Shown here: positions 35,420 to 44,187 of the stretch, piece after piece | Layout of the letters: every line of letters begins with the position of its first letter | How positions within the stretch are numbered: position 1 is the stretch's first letter | Assembly: GCF_040782645.1 (NCBI RefSeq) | Contig: NZ_CP160403.1 | Coordinates: 806,001-870,000, forward strand | Direction: 5' to 3' | Length of the DNA: 64,000 nucleotides | Source: Streptomyces sp. HUAS ZL42 | GTDB lineage: Bacteria > Actinomycetota > Actinomycetes > Streptomycetales > Streptomycetaceae | Program-made: the position numbers and the translations under genes | Notes under the pieces: generated by a model | The model's database searches: none | What the model saw: the letters and a program-made list of their open reading frames with translations, nothing else | What the model was told of the DNA's origin: nothing

Positions 35420-36892
35420 ATGGACGCTGACGCCCTGACTCCGGTCCACCTCGACAAGGTGATGAACGGGTTGGCGATGAATTCCGCCTTGCCGGCTCCT
35501 ATGGTCCGGCGACTGTTCGCATGGCGGCGGGGTGGGGGGAAGGTGGCGGGGCGTCCGGACCTTACCGAGGACATGGTTGCCGAGATCATCGCGATCGACG
35601 ACCACTGGCTCCTGCACAGCCTGGCGCTCAACGACCGGCTGCCGGACCGGTTCCGCATCCGTCTGGCCGCCCATCAGGACAAGGCGGTTCGGTCGGCGCT
35701 CGTCATCCGCGCCGCGACCGCACCGAGGGAGATGCTGGAGCAGCTCATCGATGATCCCGACCCACAGGTCCGCGAGTACCTGGCCCAGGGTCATCACACG
35801 CCGCCCGACCTCCGGGCCCGCCTCGCCGCCGACTCCGACCCCGCGATCCGCGCCGCGCTGGCGAAGCACTGGACACAAGCGCCGGAAGCGGTCCGGAGAA
35901 TCCTGCTGACCGATCCCGAGGCCAAGGTCCGCGCCGCGGCCTGTTCGACCTACTTCGCGCATCGGCCGCATCCGATACCGCCCGCGGACCTACTGCCGGC
36001 GCTGTTGGCGGACCCTGTGACTCGGGCGGGCGCGGTCATTCACGCCGTTCTCGACGCGGACACTCTCCAGCAACTCGCCGAGGATCCTGACAGCGAGGTG
36101 CGCGCTGAGCTGGCCCGGCATCCCGACTTGCCCCCGTCGGTCCGCGAAGTCCTTGCCGTCGATCCGGCCTTGAGCGTCCGGGTGAAGGTCTTCGCCCGAC
36201 CGGACACGCCGGAGCACGTGCGGGCACAGATCCACACCTCGGTCCACGAGCTTTCGCGTTCGATGGCCGACCCGAGCCCCGACGCCGACGACGAAACAGT
36301 CCTGCAGTGGTATCAAGACGTCGCCGCACGCACGGAGCTGCGGATCCTGAGCCTGCAATGGGTTACGGCCGATCCGCTGCCACACATCGACTCGCCCTAC
36401 GTCAGCTTCCGAGTCTCAGCGGCCGCCAGCAGCGCCCTTCCCGTCAACGCGGTGGCCCGACTGCTCGACGACGAGGAGGAGATCGTCCGCCTCACCATGG
36501 CGCGTACCGCCCCGCACCTGGTTGATCCCGCGACCGCCGAGAGTATCGAGCGCCGCTACCGCCGACGGGACAAGTTCACGTTCTGGTGGGACGAGGCGGA
36601 GATGTTGACGTTCCCCACAGAGACCCTGCGCCGCTTCGCCACCGATCCTGAGCCCCGGCTCCGCTCCTTCGCCCCCCGCGATCCGAATCTGCCGTCGGAA
36701 CTCGCCGAGAAGCTGGCCTCCGACCCCGAAGACCGCGTACGCCGCGCGATCGCGCCCCACCGCAATCTCCCGCTCCCATCCCTGTTCCGACTCCTCGCCG
36801 ACTCCTCGGAACGCGTCGCGGAGGCCGCCGGTGCCTCGCCCTTCCTCCCCGTCGAGCACATGGAGTGGCTGCTGACCCGGGCCGGCCTGTAG
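35420..36892 (+). CDS. HEAT/leucine-rich-variant repeat protein
   Basis: A 490-residue all-helical protein built from repeats of about 22-25 residues with the theme LA.DPDP.VR..LA.....P..L...L. Examples are LIDDPDPQVREYLAQGHHTP, LAADSDPAIRAALAKHW, LAEDPDSEVRAELARHPDLP and LASDPEDRVRRAIAPHRNLP. It has no signal peptide or membrane segment. Such repeat proteins (LRV type) act as interaction scaffolds. It is transcribed away from the double NTPase gene, so a shared function is possible. ATG 35420 lacks a clear ribosome site and the transcript may be leaderless. Confidence 0.85.
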   Translation: MDADALTPVHLDKVMNGLAMNSALPAPMVRRLFAWRRGGGKVAGRPDLTEDMVAEIIAIDDHWLLHSLALNDRLPDRFRIRLAAHQDKAVRSALVIRAATAPREMLEQLIDDPDPQVREYLAQGHHTPPDLRARLAADSDPAIRAALAKHWTQAPEAVRRILLTDPEAKVRAAACSTYFAHRPHPIPPADLLPALLADPVTRAGAVIHAVLDADTLQQLAEDPDSEVRAELARHPDLPPSVREVLAVDPALSVRVKVFARPDTPEHVRAQIHTSVHELSRSMADPSPDADDETVLQWYQDVAARTELRILSLQWVTADPLPHIDSPYVSFRVSAAASSALPVNAVARLLDDEEEIVRLTMARTAPHLVDPATAESIERRYRRRDKFTFWWDEAEMLTFPTETLRRFATDPEPRLRSFAPRDPNLPSELAEKLASDPEDRVRRAIAPHRNLPLPSLFRLLADSSERVAEAAGASPFLPVEHMEWLLTRAGL

Positions 36893-37011
36893 CCGTCACG
36901 TCGCCCAAGCTCCGTCGGGTCGTGGATCCAAGTCCTTCGGATCACGGGGCTACTGGTGGGCTCGTGTATTCAACCGTCACTCCGCGGGGTCCAGCCAGGT
37001 AGCTGAGCGTG

Positions 37012-37270
37012 CGCCCCTTGCACTGCGAGAACCCGGTCTGTTCGAAGGTCAGGTTCGCCGAACAAGCTGGCGGACTGACGGTACGTCACCAACACCGCGC
37101 CCCGTTGGGTCGTCGAGAGGTCGCTCGCCCCGACGACGTACACCCGCCGCCACGCGCGGGACCACGAACGGCGCATCCAGCACTCCGCGACCCTGACACC
37201 TGGGCCGCCATCACCCTCATGACCAGGCGCCTCGCACGGAAAGGCACCACCCTCAGCTGGCCCAGGAAAC
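37012..37270 (+). pseudogene. Transposase debris (ISL3-like and IS5-like fragments)
   Basis: The first part reads LRPLHCENPVCSKVRFAEQA then GGLTVRHQHRAPLGRR, matching the zinc-finger-like N-terminal part of ISL3 transposases (C..NPxCxxxxFAEQ..GLTxRH). Further on, RRHARDHERRIQHS and WAAITLMTRRLARKG in two frames match the C-terminus of IS5-type transposases (ARDxER...LM.RRL). The pieces come from different families, are out of frame and have no ends, so they are scars of two insertions. Confidence 0.6.
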
Positions 37271-37445
37271 CGACGCCGGCCGAGGGCTTACCGCCCTCCT
37301 TGCTCCTCCTCTTTCCTCCGCGTCGCCGTCGGCGACGCGGAGGGTGTCCACGCTCCGCTGGACCTCGATCAGGGACATCTCCGCCCGGCCGAGGGTTCGC
37401 CGGACGCCCACCACATCACGGTCCTGGAAGAAGGGTCGCGCCGAA

Positions 37446-37646
37446 TCAGCCCTGTGGTTCCTGCGGCTTCACCTCAACCTCACGCAGATTCTGGTCCCTG
37501 AGCTCGACACGTGCCTCTGTGCGATGACTGCGGGCAATGTAGTCGCGCACAACCACCTCGATGGCGTCCTGAGGCGATCCGACACCGGCCAGGACCATCA
37601 CCTCCACGACCAACTCGGCATCGAGACTGATGTTGACCTGGGCCAT
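37446..37646 (-). CDS. VapB-like antitoxin (DUF2191-type), no toxin adjacent
   Basis: A 66-residue protein starting with a ribbon-helix-helix-like strand and helices (AQVNISLDAELVVEVMVLAG; DAIEVVVRDYIARSHRTEAR) and ending in a charged tail, as in VapB/DUF2191 antitoxins. ATG 37646 has AAGGGGAGG upstream. A VapC (PIN) toxin would be expected immediately downstream on the minus strand. That region holds only an unassigned stretch (EMSLIEVQRSVDTLRVADGD) and transposase debris, so the antitoxin is probably orphaned. Confidence 0.65.
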   Translation of the reverse strand: MAQVNISLDAELVVEVMVLAGVGSPQDAIEVVVRDYIARSHRTEARVELRDQNLREVEVKPQEPQG

Positions 37647-37851
37647 GGCCCTCCCCTTCGTCGCGTCGCATCAGACTCTAATCGCCCAAGGTTCGTTTGC
37701 ACTCGCTCGGCAGGGGAGGCGCTGACATCAGAAACACGCACCAACTCGTGAGGAGCGATTACCTGGCGCGGTGTCGGATGGTCTGGATCCAGCCTTCACG
37801 TGCGGCCGGTGATCGGCACGGCGACACTACTGTCGGTGCCGGGCGGGGTCA

Positions 37852-38316
37852 TCAGCCAAGCGCGACCGGGCCGAGGCCGGACGGCAGTTGGGCCACAGCC
37901 AGTGCCACGGCCTCCTGCGCTGTGGCGAACCGGCCGAGATCTTGGCTGATGATGCCCGTACCCACCCCGTACGTGCCATCGCTGTTCGCGGTCAGGCACG
38001 GTCCAACGACGGTCAGGCGCGGGCGGGTGGTGGTCGAGAAGCGCAGCGCCCAGTGGCTCGTGAACGGGTAAAGGGCGCGCAGGGCCGGCTCGGCGTGCGC
38101 CGCCTCGATCAGGGCCTGGTACGTCTCCTGCCAGGTGTACTCCAGTTCGCCCGCCTCCTGGCGCATGCTCTGCCACTCGGATTCCGTCAGGCGCGCGGGA
38201 TCGTCGTCGGGGACCTCGAACCGGCCGGTCAGGTGCACGAAGGGCGCCGCCCGGCGGATGTCGTTCAGGGCGGCCCCGTCGACTGGGGTCGCAACAACAA
38301 CATCGAAGGCTGACAC
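37852..38316 (-). CDS. DUF6193-family protein (possibly truncated)
   Basis: A protein of about 154 residues with the DUF6193 signatures LRALYPFTSHWALRFSTTT, VGPCLTANSDGTYGVGTG and FATAQEAVALAVAQLPSGLG. DUF6193 proteins are found near natural-product genes of Streptomyces, but no biosynthetic cluster is seen here. GTG 38316 is the best start. The frame is open to 38445, but that extension has low-complexity, non-homologous sequence, so the natural N-terminus may have been lost. Confidence 0.7.
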   Translation of the reverse strand: MSAFDVVVATPVDGAALNDIRRAAPFVHLTGRFEVPDDDPARLTESEWQSMRQEAGELEYTWQETYQALIEAAHAEPALRALYPFTSHWALRFSTTTRPRLTVVGPCLTANSDGTYGVGTGIISQDLGRFATAQEAVALAVAQLPSGLGPVALG

Positions 38317-38530
38317 TGCTGGTCGCCGCGGCCGCGTTGCCGCTTGACGGTTTCGCTCTCGGGCTCCGTGCGCCGATGCTGTGATCGCACGGGTTTGCCG
38401 GGTTGGTAATGCGGCGGATGCCCTTTTCGCTGCGGAGGCGGGCACGTTCTCGACAGCAGCGCACCAGCAGCCGCCACGCCTGCCGCAAAAGTGCAGCCGC
38501 CCCAGAGCCTTTCGCCTCTACCAGTTCTGC

Positions 38531-38758
38531 CTACCGTGCAGTCCTCTCTCGATGGAGGTGGACGGCTCCCGTGATCCAACTTGCGATCAGTAGTCCACAA
38601 CCGGCCTCAAGCATTTGGAAGTAGCGCTCCCCATCCGAGATCAACTCGGCCACGTACAACCCCACGTCAACGCTCCCCATTACGAAGAGACAAATCGAAG
38701 CGGCAGCAAGGGAGAGACGTCTCTTGCCGGTTGTTGATCTCTGCTGGGCACTTGGCAT
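38531..38758 (-). CDS. Small two-helix membrane protein
   Basis: A 75-residue protein with two hydrophobic segments (LAAASICLFVMGSVDVGLYV; AGCGLLIASWITGAVHL) separated by an acidic loop (AELISDGERYFQMLE). ATG 38758 begins MPSAQQRSTTGKRRLS; ATG 38785 would add nine residues. No family recognised. It is divergent from the PH-domain membrane protein gene. Confidence 0.5.
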   Translation of the reverse strand: MPSAQQRSTTGKRRLSLAAASICLFVMGSVDVGLYVAELISDGERYFQMLEAGCGLLIASWITGAVHLHRERTAR

Positions 38759-38863
38759 GCCCTCATGATGGGCAGTACCGGGCAACATGACTAGGTGACC
38801 AGCGCGTTTGATGCAGCACACCCAGGCCATAGTGGCGTGTGGTCGGTGGCGCATAATCCTCGC

Positions 38864-40720
38864 GTGTCCGAAACTCCCGTCCCGATACCGTCGGGATCCG
38901 TTCCGGCGGGTACGCCCGCCTGGTCGTCCGCCGACGCCGCCCAGTGGCTGCAGGCCCGGCCCGCGAACTGGGCGCGGCCGAGGTGGGGCGTGTTGGCGCT
39001 GCTGGTCACCGTCGTGTGGGCCATCGCGGTGGAGCCGGAGCCGCCGTGCAGTGATGTGGCGCCGTGTGGCCCGGACTGGGGCGGCATGGTGCAGATGGGG
39101 CTGGCCGTGGGCCTGCTGTACTGGCTCGCCCGGCTGCCGGAAGTCACGCTGATCGCCGCTCCCGCCCTGGGGGCAATCGTGGCATGGGGCGAGCTACCGG
39201 GCGCCGGCTCGATGTCCCAAGCAGCGAACGTCGCCGTGATCGCGGCTCTCGCCTTCGGCTGGGCCGGGGCCCGCGAGCGACTGGCGGCCCGCTCGAGGCA
39301 GTGGCACATCGCGGAGCGGGCCGCAGGAGTGCGGCACCCACTGCCGGGGGCCATCGGTCCTCTCACGCGAGGGACGGTCCCGCTCGCCGCCGGGTTGCTC
39401 TTGTGCGCCGTGGCCGCCGGTGCGGTCCTCATGGGGCTGAGAGGCATCCGCGCGGACGAGCGGCATGCGGCCCGTGCCGTGGGCACCGCAGCAGAAGTGA
39501 TCAGTCAGGGCGAGGAGTCCGTACGGCTGCGGACCGACGACGCACGACGTATCACGGTCGACGCGTTCTACCCGGAGGACTACGGCGTCGGCAGCACGGT
39601 GACCGTGCTGGAGGACGGTTCGTGGCGGCGCTTGGTGGCCGAGCCGTACGACGCCTTCGGCTGGCAGCTGCTGGTCCTGGCCGCGGGACTGCCCGGACTG
39701 TCCCTGCTCACCGTCGGCGTCCTGGCCCGCCGCCGTGCCGCGGCTCTGCGTCGCTCACCGGTGCCGGCCCTGCGCGTGCTGGAACGCACCGATCAGGAAG
39801 GCCGGACCTGGGTCTACGCGGCCGACGACGGCTCGGGCCGCACGCCGCTCTTCGTCTGCCTGCTCACAGCGACGCTCCCGGACGGCGTCGAGCCCGCGCC
39901 CCGCATCACAGACGACGGGGATGAGGACGAATTCCCCGTCGTCGACACACGATTGCACGAGGCGGTCATGCTCGGCGCCCCGTGCGACGGCGGTGAACTG
40001 GTCCTCGTCACTACAGACCGGGACGGGCATCAGTACGTGGTCCGCACGGCCGGCCCGGTCCGGCTCCCTCGAACCGGCAAGGAACCGCGCCTGGACGCCC
40101 TGGCCGTCACGGAAGCACGCTCCGAGACCGCCGAGCCGCACGACCCAGGCCGGACGGACCGCATCGCCGCCACCCTCACGCCCACCGACCGCCCGCTGCG
40201 CTGGGGACCGGGGCCGGTGGCCCGAACGGCAGGACTTGCCATCACCGCGGGCGTGGCAGCGAGCATCTCCTACTTCACGCATTCCCTCGTGGCCGACGGC
40301 TTCGGCTGGGAGCTGATCCCGCTGATCGGGCTGCTGTTCTGGATCAACCTGGGGGCCATCCTCCTCAACTGGCGTGTCACCGCGGACAGCACCGGCCTGT
40401 GGCTGGCCGGGGCCTGGACGGTACGGCACGTCCCCTGGGAACGGCTGCGGGCAGCCCAGTACACCGGGGAGGGCAGCGTGGAGATGCGCTTGTCGGACGG
40501 CAGCACGTGGTACCTGACGGGCCTGGGTGAGCCGCGGCTCGAGCGACGTCTGCGGCTGCGTCCGTCGTACGTCCGCATGGTGGAGGAGGTCACGGCCCTG
40601 CACGCCCACCGGGAACTGCGCCCCACCGAGCGGAGTTCACTGCGGAACCACGGTGTGCCGCTCGGCCCTGTTCTGCTCCTCCTCGTGGCCCTCACCGCGG
40701 CAGCCTCACTCCTGGTGTGA
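38864..40720 (+). CDS. Large multi-pass membrane protein with C-terminal PH-like domain
   Basis: A 618-residue membrane protein. Six or so helices occur in the first half (WGVLALLVTVVWAIAV; VQMGLAVGLLYWLARLP; VAVIAALAFGWAGA; LAAGLLLCAVAAGAVLMGL; WQLLVLAAGLPGLSLLTVGV), with a DUF3592-like extracytoplasmic loop between. Two more helices follow (TAGLAITAGVAASISYFTH; LIPLIGLLFWINLGAILLNW), then a bacterial PH-like segment (WRVTADSTGLWLAGAWTVRH, VPWERLRAAQYTGEG) and a final helix. GTG 38864 is preceded at 10 bases by GCATAAT, a good -10 box, and has no ribosome site, which suggests a leaderless mRNA. Function unknown. Confidence 0.85.
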   Translation: MSETPVPIPSGSVPAGTPAWSSADAAQWLQARPANWARPRWGVLALLVTVVWAIAVEPEPPCSDVAPCGPDWGGMVQMGLAVGLLYWLARLPEVTLIAAPALGAIVAWGELPGAGSMSQAANVAVIAALAFGWAGARERLAARSRQWHIAERAAGVRHPLPGAIGPLTRGTVPLAAGLLLCAVAAGAVLMGLRGIRADERHAARAVGTAAEVISQGEESVRLRTDDARRITVDAFYPEDYGVGSTVTVLEDGSWRRLVAEPYDAFGWQLLVLAAGLPGLSLLTVGVLARRRAAALRRSPVPALRVLERTDQEGRTWVYAADDGSGRTPLFVCLLTATLPDGVEPAPRITDDGDEDEFPVVDTRLHEAVMLGAPCDGGELVLVTTDRDGHQYVVRTAGPVRLPRTGKEPRLDALAVTEARSETAEPHDPGRTDRIAATLTPTDRPLRWGPGPVARTAGLAITAGVAASISYFTHSLVADGFGWELIPLIGLLFWINLGAILLNWRVTADSTGLWLAGAWTVRHVPWERLRAAQYTGEGSVEMRLSDGSTWYLTGLGEPRLERRLRLRPSYVRMVEEVTALHAHRELRPTERSSLRNHGVPLGPVLLLLVALTAAASLLV

Positions 40721-40835
40721 GGAGGCGTGCTCACTCCATCCGCACGTCAAGCCGGGCGCCTTCGAAGCCGTCCTGACGAGGGCAAGCCCGACAGAGGAGG
40801 CGGGTGATTGCTCAGGGGCGGAGCTGTGAGGGACG

Positions 40836-41322
40836 GTGAGAATCGGCGGCCGCTGCTCTTCGCACCCCGCGCGGCGTTGTTCGTCCGGGCCACGCTGCCC
40901 GGCGAGCGGCACGGCATGGTCCGCCGACCACATACGGGACTTCGATCTCATCCGGGAGCTCGGAGCCACCGCCATCCGGATGGCGCACTACCAGCGCGAC
41001 CAGAAGGCCGCCTGGAAGCAACTCGCCAGCCGTCCGTACATCTGGGGCACGTTCGCCTGGGCCATGTTCGACTTCGACTCCGACGGCCGCAACGAAGGAG
41101 GCCAGCTCCCGGAATCAACGACAAGGGCCTGGTCACCCGCGACCGGCAGGTCCGCAAGGACGCCTTTTACTACTACAAGGCCAACTGGGAGTCGTGAGCA
41201 GTGGCGACCGTGCCTTCGGATGGTCCAACGTCAAACTGACTCCGGGGCGGAACACCGTCGCGGTGAGCGCCACCATCAACGGCTCCACGTACACGGACAT
41301 GGTCGAGTGGACTCTCGCCTGA
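40836..41322 (+). pseudogene. GH2 beta-galactosidase remnant with internal deletion
   Basis: One frame contains IRDFDLIRELGATAIRMAHYQ, from the middle of GH2 beta-galactosidases, joined closely to YIWGTFAWAMFDFDSDGRNE from the end of the catalytic barrel. The catalytic segment between is missing. A second frame continues INDKGLVTRDRQVRKDAFYY, and a third ends FGWSNVKLTPGRNTVAVSAT with TGA 41320. The gene is therefore deleted and twice frameshifted. It lies beside the intact fucosidase and GH43 genes. Confidence 0.8.
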
Positions 41323-41446
41323 GAGGGCGTGACAGCCCCGGCCGTCAGTGCGGCGGCGGTCAGGAACCGGCTGCGGTCGAGCGGCATGTCGGGCAGGCCC
41401 ATGGTGCTGATTCCAGTTGCGTTTTCAGGGGAGAGCAGAAGAAGTC

Positions 41447-41481
41447 GCGGGGGCCGCGCCGTCACGCGGCGCGACCCCCGC
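41447..41481. terminator. Hairpin terminator after the fucosidase gene
   Basis: A 15-base stem with one mismatch (41447-41461 against 41467-41481) and a 5-base loop lies 10 bases beyond the fucosidase stop. It is GC-rich, as is usual for Streptomyces terminators without a U tract. Confidence 0.75.
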
Positions 41482-41490
41482 CCGGCGTCG

Positions 41491-43830
41491 TCACAGCGCG
41501 AGGATCTGCCAGTCCTGGTTGGAGCCGCCGGTGGCGGGCCACTGGATGATCGAAGCGCCATCTGCGGCGGAGGCGTCCTTGACGTCGGCGCACCATCCGT
41601 TGCGGACGTTGACGAGCTGGTAGTAGCCGCTGGTCTGGGAGGGCACCAGCTTCCACCACTGGTTGTCGCCGCCGTCGTCGCTCCACTGGTCTAGGGACGC
41701 ACCCTGGGTGGAACTCCCCGGGCTGTCCAGGACCTTGCCGCTGCGGACGTTGGACAGCCGGTAGGAGCCGTCGGCGTTCGGCAGCAGCTTCCACTGCTGG
41801 TTCGTGCCGCCGGTCCAGGGCCACTGGATGATGGAGGCACCGTCGGCGGACGAGGCGCCGCTGACGTCCATCACCTTGCCGCTCTTGCGGTTCACCAGCC
41901 GGAAGGTGCCCAGATCGGCGGTGAAGGGCCGGTCGTAGAGCTCCAGGTTGCGGATGGACGCCCAGGTTCCGGAGGGGAGCCCGGTGACCGTCACCCGTAC
42001 ATAGCGGGCCTGGGCCCGGAAGACGGAGACCTGTACCTGGCTGGTGCTGGTGGTGGCGGTCAGATCGGCGAGGGTCGTCCAGGTGCTGTTGTCGGTGGAA
42101 CCCTCGATCTTGTAGCGGTAGTTGGTGGCGTCGGACTCCCAGGCGATGCGGGTGCCGGTGAGGGACCGTGTGGATCCCAGGTCCACCTTGAGCCACTGGC
42201 CGGTGCTGCCGCTGCTCGCGCACCAGCGGGTGGCGGAGGAGCCGTCCACGGCCTTCGCCGCGGTGTTGCCCTTGGAGGTCTCCTCGCTGCTGGCGGTGGC
42301 GGTCTTGCCGGCGGCGATGTCGGCGGGCTGCACGGAGCGGTCCAGTGTGACGCCGACGACGCTGTCCTGGGGATGGGTGGTGCGGTCGATGCCCGAGACG
42401 GTGACCCGGCCGTCGCTGCCGACCGAGTACGACAGGTTGGCGCCGGAGCGTACGTCGAAGACCCGGGTGACCTGGGCGTCCCCGATCGGCGGGGTGGTGA
42501 AGGAGGTGCCGCCGTAGCCGGGCAGCAGGTGGATGTAGAAGGTGTTGTCCTGGTACGTGAACCCGTACTGGCCGTCGACGGGGTTCCACGGGCCGCCCCG
42601 GGTGCCGTAGACGGCCTGCCCGCAGGCCGTCATGAACGTTCCGATCTGGCGCAGCAGGCTCGCCTGGGCCGAGGGCACGGTCCCGTGCCGGTCCGGCCCC
42701 ACGTTGACCATCACGGTGATGTCGCGCACCCAGGAGTTGACCAGGATGTTCATGGCCGTGCCGTAGCTCATCACCCTGCCGTCGGAGTTGTAGCCCCAGG
42801 TGCTGCCGACGGTGAAGACCTTCTCGGCGACCTTGCCGGTGCGGATCGCGCCGGTGGGCACAGACCCGCCCTCCTCGCTGGTGTAGTCGCCGATCCAGCC
42901 GGATCGTGAGGTGGCGATGATGTCGGGCTGGTGCTTGCGCACCATGCCCATCAGCCCCAGCGGCTTGCCGCTGCTGTCGGTCTCGCCGTAGGTGGAGTCC
43001 ACCGGCCACTGGTTGGCCGTGTCCCGGTACTGGCCCGGCTCCCAGAAGAACGCGCCGTCGGCGTCGCTGCCCTGCTCCGCGATCCACCCGCCGTCCCACC
43101 ACAGGTCGTCGATGGTGCCGTACTGGGTGACGAGTTCCTTGATGGACTGGTACACCTCGGTCTTCATGATCCGCGCGTTCTCCTTGTGCGCGGAATCGGT
43201 GGTGTAACCCCAGGGGTTTGTCGCGCAGTTGGTGCCGTAGACGTCGTAGTAGCCGGGGTAGCGCCAGTTGATCGGCGAGTAGTAGAGCCCGACCTTCAGC
43301 CCGGCCGCTCTGACGGCCGTCACGTAGTCCTTCACGAAGTCGCGGCTGAGCGGTGCCTGGCCGGAGTTCCAGCTGTTCGGGTGGTTGAGCGGCCACAGGG
43401 CGAAGCCGTCGTGGTGACGGGTGGTCAATACCGTGTACTTGGCCCCGAAGTCCTTCGCCAGCTGGGCCCAGTCGGCGGGCTTGTAGGCGTCTGCGGTGAA
43501 CTGCTCGCTCGTGGCGTCGGTGACGTACTTCTTGTAGTTGTCCGGTGTGACGGGGGCGTTGTGCATGTACCACTCGCCCTTGGCCGGGCCCGAGTAGACA
43601 CCCCAGTGGATGAACATGCCCAGCTTGGCGTCGTGCAGCCACTGGACCTTGGAGTCCGGCTGCTGCTCAAGACCCATGTCCGCCTTGGGGATGCGCAGCG
43701 GGGGGAGGGGAAGCGGCTGGGGGGACGAAGCGGCGTGCGCCGCCGTCGCCAGAGCGGGCGTGACGGCCGCCGCCACGGTCATGGCGGCCATGCCGACAAG
43801 CACTCGCCGGCGAGTGAGCGGGTGAGACAA
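41491..43830 (-). CDS. Secreted GH29 alpha-L-fucosidase with F5/8C and ricin-type lectin domains
   Basis: This enzyme removes terminal L-fucose from glycans outside the cell. The TTG start at 43830, with GGAG 7 bases upstream, gives a Tat-like signal peptide (RRRVLVG, hydrophobic core, AHA cleavage). The GH29 domain (about 55-370) has HDAKLGMFIHWG, TTRHHDGFALWP and the nucleophile motif IDDLWWDGG with D246. A F5/8 type C domain follows (about 480-600, ATASSEETSK ... LYDRPF). A ricin B trefoil (about 630-779) closes the protein, with three Q-x-W-like repeats (NQQWKL, NQWWKL, NQDWQI). It is divergent from the GH43 gene, and the shared intergenic region carries two copies of the putative FadR-type operator. 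Confidence 0.93.
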   Translation of the reverse strand: MSHPLTRRRVLVGMAAMTVAAAVTPALATAAHAASSPQPLPLPPLRIPKADMGLEQQPDSKVQWLHDAKLGMFIHWGVYSGPAKGEWYMHNAPVTPDNYKKYVTDATSEQFTADAYKPADWAQLAKDFGAKYTVLTTRHHDGFALWPLNHPNSWNSGQAPLSRDFVKDYVTAVRAAGLKVGLYYSPINWRYPGYYDVYGTNCATNPWGYTTDSAHKENARIMKTEVYQSIKELVTQYGTIDDLWWDGGWIAEQGSDADGAFFWEPGQYRDTANQWPVDSTYGETDSSGKPLGLMGMVRKHQPDIIATSRSGWIGDYTSEEGGSVPTGAIRTGKVAEKVFTVGSTWGYNSDGRVMSYGTAMNILVNSWVRDITVMVNVGPDRHGTVPSAQASLLRQIGTFMTACGQAVYGTRGGPWNPVDGQYGFTYQDNTFYIHLLPGYGGTSFTTPPIGDAQVTRVFDVRSGANLSYSVGSDGRVTVSGIDRTTHPQDSVVGVTLDRSVQPADIAAGKTATASSEETSKGNTAAKAVDGSSATRWCASSGSTGQWLKVDLGSTRSLTGTRIAWESDATNYRYKIEGSTDNSTWTTLADLTATTSTSQVQVSVFRAQARYVRVTVTGLPSGTWASIRNLELYDRPFTADLGTFRLVNRKSGKVMDVSGASSADGASIIQWPWTGGTNQQWKLLPNADGSYRLSNVRSGKVLDSPGSSTQGASLDQWSDDGGDNQWWKLVPSQTSGYYQLVNVRNGWCADVKDASAADGASIIQWPATGGSNQDWQILAL

Positions 43831-43964
43831 AGTCTTCTCCTGACTGTCCACAGGACAGCACACAGGTGCTGCGGCTCAGCATCCGGGCCGAACAGATCGG
43901 ATGAGTCGCCCAACGGACGGCGAGACACAGGGGAGCCGCACGAAGGCGTGTGTTTCACCGAGAT

Positions 43965-43976
43965 GACATCGGATGT
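43965..43976. promoter_or_regulatory. Putative regulon operator, copy 1 (GACATCGGATGT)
   Basis: The palindromic core ACATC-G-GATGT sits in the fucosidase/GH43 divergent promoter region, 135 bases upstream of the fucosidase start. The same 12-mer recurs at 44071, and related sites occur at 53.8-54.4 kb. Confidence 0.65.
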
Positions 43977-44070
43977 ATTAACAATCAACAACATGCCCCG
44001 TGTCTAGAGTCCCGGCGAAATCTTAGAAGTTCGCAGGAGTTGAGCGAGACAGGCTGCATGCACCTCCAAA

Positions 44071-44082
44071 GACATCGGATGT
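44071..44082. promoter_or_regulatory. Putative regulon operator, copy 2 (GACATCGGATGT)
   Basis: Identical 12-base copy of the site at 43965, 106 bases upstream of the GH43 start codon. Two identical palindromes in one divergent promoter suggest cooperative repression of both genes. Confidence 0.65.
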
Positions 44083-44187
44083 TCAATCGGCGTCAAGGCG
44101 TTGACGAAGTCCCACTTCCCGCCTACCGTCCTCGATCGGAGCCGCACACAACCAAACAATTCACAAACCTCGTCGAGGTGGGTACTG

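Noticed and set aside
35081..35971. N-terminal extension of the double-NTPase protein to 1087 residues
   Set aside because: The extension runs antisense through the start of the repeat-protein gene, lacks recognisable domains, and a start exists right before the first NTPase fold.
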